A stretch of 22,074 nucleotides of DNA, from contig DUTA01000111.1 of NCBI GenBank assembly GCA_012842325.1, positions 1 to 22,074 on the forward strand. The letters run 5' to 3'. The notes under the pieces are model-generated. The model did no database searches. It was not told the origin of the DNA and saw nothing but the letters and a program-made list of their open reading frames with translations. The position numbers and the translations under genes are program-made. This document shows, in pieces, positions 19,158-22,074 of this stretch. The stretch is from Bacillota bacterium. GTDB lineage: Bacteria; Bacillota; DTU030. Every line of letters begins with the position of its first letter. Position 1 is the stretch's first letter.

Positions 19158-21983
19158 ATGGGGAAGAGGAGAAAGGCAGTAAAACTCTGGTCAGCAGTTC
19201 TTGTTCTTTTTCTCCTGCTGGGACTGGCAGTTCCTGCTGCCGCCGGCGACATAATCTATGAAGAAAAGGTGACGGAACCGGTGGGAAGGGGGGTGACCTA
19301 CCGGCAGACCTGGCGTTTTACCAGGGATGGCTGGCTGCGGGTCCATATCCTGGAGGTTGACCTTACCGCCTCCGGGGTGGCCCTCGACCTTTTGTACAAT
19401 GCTGAAGGAGTGGCGTTCCCCCGCCCCCTGACGGAACTGGCAGCCCAAAGGGGCGTGGTGGCCGCCATAAACGGCGACTTTTTCTACCAGCAGGGGGCTT
19501 ACACCGCCCCGGTGGGGCCGATGGTCCAGGAGGGCAGGCTGGTGGCCAGTCCCGGTACCGACAGGACAATGGGGGTTTTTGCCCTCAAAAATAACGGGAG
19601 GATAGAAGTGGGACCCTGGCAGGGTGAAGGCTATGTTTACCAGCCCGGCGGGGAACCCTTCCGCCTGGCCGGGGTCAATAAACCGGGTACCGATTATGCC
19701 TGGCCCATCCTTTATACAGGGGACTGGGGCAGGATGAGTCCGGCCACACCCCCCGGGGTTGTCACCCTGATCGGGATCGATTCCCGGGTCATCCGGGTTT
19801 CCGAAACGGGCGAGCAGGAAATCCCGGAAGGGGGCTTTGCCCTGGTGGCCGGCGGTGCCGCCGCCGATTACTTCCGGACTTTGCGACCCGGCGATCCCAT
19901 TGAGTTCAGTTATACCACCGTGCCCGACTGGCGCAATTATCTGGCGGCCCTGGGCGGCGGGGGCATTCTCCTTCAGGACGGGAGGATTGTGACCGACGGG
20001 CACCAGGTGGAAGGCCGCCATCCCCGCAGCGCTGCTGGGGTCTCGGCAGACGGCAAAACCCTTTACCTGGTAGCCGTCGACGGCCGCCAGGATGAGAGCC
20101 GGGGCCTGGAGCAGGGAGAATTGGCTCTGCTCCTCCTGGAACTGGGGGCCTACAATGCCATCAACCTGGACGGGGGTGGTTCCACCACCCTGGTGACCAG
20201 GCCCCTGGGCGATCCCCAGCTGGCGGTTAGAAATAAACCGGCGGGGTCCGGCCAGCGGCCTGTTGTCAATGGTCTCGGCATCCTCACCGCCCAGACGCGG
20301 GGGCCGGCGGCGGGGCTGGTGCTGTCCGTTGCGGAGAAAAACGTCCTCCTCAATGGAACCCGGAGCCTTAATCTCCGGGCCTATGATGGGGATTACAATC
20401 CGGTGCCCCTGCCCGCCGGGGAGCCGGTGTGGGAGGTAGTGCCCGGGGATCTGGGCCGGGTGGAAGCCGGCAGGTTTGTGCCCCGGCGCAGCGGCTCAGG
20501 CATGGTCCGGGTGCGGCTGGGGGGCCTGGAAGCGGAGGTTGCTATCCGGGTTATTGGGCCGGCGGTGGAACTGGCTGTGAGCCCGGAGCGGGCAAACCTG
20601 GACCCCGGTACCCAGCAGGCCTTTACCGTCGTGGGCATTGATGCCCGGGGCTACCGGGCCCTGGTGGAACCGGAAGACTTAAGCTGGGAAGTTGTAGGTG
20701 AGATCGGCACCCTGCAGAAAGGGGTGCTCACAACGGCGGGACATTCCGCTGCCGGGGCTGTCCTGGTCAATCTCGACGGCGTCAGGAGTGGCGCCCCGGT
20801 GACCGTGGGCAGGAATGAGCTGCTGCTGGATCAGCTTGCTGCCCCCGGCGGGGTGGATTTTCTCAGCTGGCCCCAGGGGACGCCGGGAAGTATCAGCTTC
20901 CAGGCTGCGCCCCAGCCCCTGCCGGCCCGGGAAGGAGCGGTCCTTGCCCTGCGCTATGATTTTACCCCGGTGGAGGCAGCTACCCGGGCGGCCTACGTGG
21001 TACTGGGTGAGGGCGGTAAAGGGCTGCCCCCTGGAACCCAATCAATCGGCCTGTGGGTATACGGCAACGGCAGCGGCCACTGGCTGCGGGGACTGATGGC
21101 AGACGCCCATGGGCAGGAGTTTCCCATCGATTTTGCCCGCCGGGTCGACTGGGAAGGCTGGCGCTATGTGCGGGCCAGTCTCCCCACCGATAGGACCGGA
21201 CCCCTGACCTTAAAGAGGGTCTATCTGGCTGAACCCGATACCAGCACCGGCGGGGCAGGAATTATTTATCTGGCCAACCTCACGGCGGAACTGCCCCTGC
21301 CCTGGCGGACCGACCTGGTGCCGGCGGCGGTGACCAGGGAGGACCCGGCCCGGCTGCCGGTGGGCGAACCCGTTCCGGCCGGGACCAGGCTTTTGGTCGT
21401 GGGCAATATTGGAACCGATGTGGACTGGGAAGCCCTGGCTGCAGCCCTTACAATGGAGAAGGAGCGCCGGGGAGCAGCCTACATCCTGACGACGGGGGCG
21501 CTGACGCCGGAAGAAGCAGGGTCCCTCCCCGTCCATACCGGCACCCACCTGCCCACAGCCCTGCAGGGGGAAGATTTTTATTCCCTGCACCTTGCGGCAG
21601 GCCGGGGAGGTCTGCGGGAGACCGATTTTTACCAGTGGGAGTTCCTGAAAGGGGAGCTGGCCAGGGTGCCGGCCGGCACCACCCTCTTTGTCCTCCTGGA
21701 TCGGGCCCCCTTCAAGGGGAATGTTCCTGGCGCCGGCTTTAACAACAGTGCCGAAGCCGCCCTCTTCCGGCAATACCTGACGGCTTTCCAGGAGGAAACC
21801 GGTGGGGAGGTCTGGGTCCTGGGTGGCGGGACGCCTGCCGGGACCAACTCCTGGTACCGGCTGGTGGACGGGGTACGCTATTTGGGGCTGCCCGACGTAG
21901 CTTCCGCCGCCAGCTTTGACTATCTGCTGGTTACCCTGGGTCCCGCAGGTCCGGTGTACAGCTGGCACCAGGTGGGGAATTGA
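19158..21983 (+). CDS. Large secreted phosphodiester glycosidase (NAGPA family) with accessory domains
   Basis: Exported protein of 941 residues. The signal peptide is at 1-29 (basic start, hydrophobic core, VPAAAG). The phosphodiester glycosidase/NAGPA domain (PF09992 type) lies at about 60-375, with VAAINGDFFYQQGAYTAP (about 101-118), GFALVAGG, and NAINLDGGGSTTLVTRP (about 334-350), the most conserved part. Two Ig-like beta modules follow (about 382-465 and 466-552), then a jelly-roll carbohydrate-binding-like region (about 575-715). The last 200 residues resemble a calcineurin-type phosphoesterase whose metal ligands are missing. It probably acts on cell-wall or exopolysaccharide sugar phosphodiesters at the cell surface; the substrate is unknown. 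The start is ATG behind GGAGAGGAGG. It is divergent from cobT. Confidence 0.87.
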   Translation: MGKRRKAVKLWSAVLVLFLLLGLAVPAAAGDIIYEEKVTEPVGRGVTYRQTWRFTRDGWLRVHILEVDLTASGVALDLLYNAEGVAFPRPLTELAAQRGVVAAINGDFFYQQGAYTAPVGPMVQEGRLVASPGTDRTMGVFALKNNGRIEVGPWQGEGYVYQPGGEPFRLAGVNKPGTDYAWPILYTGDWGRMSPATPPGVVTLIGIDSRVIRVSETGEQEIPEGGFALVAGGAAADYFRTLRPGDPIEFSYTTVPDWRNYLAALGGGGILLQDGRIVTDGHQVEGRHPRSAAGVSADGKTLYLVAVDGRQDESRGLEQGELALLLLELGAYNAINLDGGGSTTLVTRPLGDPQLAVRNKPAGSGQRPVVNGLGILTAQTRGPAAGLVLSVAEKNVLLNGTRSLNLRAYDGDYNPVPLPAGEPVWEVVPGDLGRVEAGRFVPRRSGSGMVRVRLGGLEAEVAIRVIGPAVELAVSPERANLDPGTQQAFTVVGIDARGYRALVEPEDLSWEVVGEIGTLQKGVLTTAGHSAAGAVLVNLDGVRSGAPVTVGRNELLLDQLAAPGGVDFLSWPQGTPGSISFQAAPQPLPAREGAVLALRYDFTPVEAATRAAYVVLGEGGKGLPPGTQSIGLWVYGNGSGHWLRGLMADAHGQEFPIDFARRVDWEGWRYVRASLPTDRTGPLTLKRVYLAEPDTSTGGAGIIYLANLTAELPLPWRTDLVPAAVTREDPARLPVGEPVPAGTRLLVVGNIGTDVDWEALAAALTMEKERRGAAYILTTGALTPEEAGSLPVHTGTHLPTALQGEDFYSLHLAAGRGGLRETDFYQWEFLKGELARVPAGTTLFVLLDRAPFKGNVPGAGFNNSAEAALFRQYLTAFQEETGGEVWVLGGGTPAGTNSWYRLVDGVRYLGLPDVASAASFDYLLVTLGPAGPVYSWHQVGN

Positions 21984-21991
21984 TCCTTCTG

Positions 21992-22024
21992 CCGGGGGAG
22001 ATGGGTATGCTCCCTTCTCCCCGG
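21992..22024 (+). other. Hairpin after the glycosidase gene
   Basis: CCGGGGGAGA (21992-22001) pairs with TCTCCCCGG (22016-22024) with one bulged G. An A-run, not a T-run, follows on this strand, so it would need another factor to terminate here. Confidence 0.4.
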
Positions 22025-22027
22025 GAC

Positions 22028-22074
22028 AAAAAACCCCGGCCGGCAGGCTGCGGGTAAAGGTGAGCCTGCCGGCC
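22028..22074 (-). terminator. Minus-strand terminator of a gene beyond the right edge
   Basis: A perfect 12-base stem, 22038-22049 with 22063-22074 (GGCCGGCAGGCT with its complement). On the minus strand it is followed by GGGG and six T (22033-22028). This implies a convergent gene ending just outside the window. Confidence 0.75.

Noticed and set aside
1..22074. CRISPR arrays, tRNA and rRNA genes
   Set aside because: No regularly spaced repeats, cloverleaf sequences or rRNA-like stretches were seen.

Overview
The window looks like a piece of chromosome from a GC-rich, motile, endospore-forming, anaerobic Gram-positive bacterium of the clostridial side of the Firmicutes, most like Moorella and its relatives. 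The grounds are the spoIIQ–spoIIID–mbl–flagellar rod–fabZ gene order, a separate spoIIR, strong GGAGG ribosome binding sites, a class V (archaeal-type) fructose-1,6-bisphosphatase and a TAXI-type fused TRAP permease. The genus is an inference from gene content; no 16S or marker alignment was possible.

Layout. 1-127: 3' end of a group II intron (domains V and VI). 215-2179: fused TRAP permease ending in a strong terminator. 2449-3453: type II asparaginase with its own terminator. 3596-9091: sporulation, cell-shape and flagellar block: spoIIQ, spoIIID, an mreB/mbl paralogue, two rod genes (flgF/flhO and flgG/flhP), an ECF-type membrane protein, a minimal flgJ, then fabZ. 9236-13212: aspartate aminotransferase, a lone eutJ, a structured non-coding element, a SEC-C/helix-turn-helix protein and a csoR. 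13511-15202: a small helical hypothetical protein and the class V FBPase. 15335-16688: spoIIR and a stand-alone B3/B4 tRNA-editing-type protein. 16691-19026, minus strand: a small hypothetical gene, a YbaK-type deacylase and cobT under a cobalamin riboswitch. 19158-21983: a large secreted phosphodiester glycosidase. A minus-strand terminator at the right edge points to a convergent gene just outside.

How the parts work together. SpoIIR (forespore signal that activates pro-sigma-E), SpoIIQ (forespore half of the engulfment channel) and SpoIIID (mother-cell regulator) act in successive steps of sporulation. Both spoIIQ and spoIIR carry the same upstream signature, GTATA, 14 bases, then GGNNANAATA, as expected for forespore sigma-F promoters. 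CobT makes the lower-ligand nucleotide of B12 and is switched by B12 through its leader. The B3/B4 protein and the YbaK protein lie tail to tail, separated by one small gene, and are both of mischarged-tRNA editing families.

No wholly new multi-gene system is evident. The points most worth a second look are the unassigned folded RNA at 11494-11575, the matched sigma-F promoters, the catalytically intact SpoIIQ, the orphan EutJ, the paired tRNA-editing proteins, the SEC-C/helix-turn-helix protein, and the degenerate phosphatase-like tail of the glycosidase.
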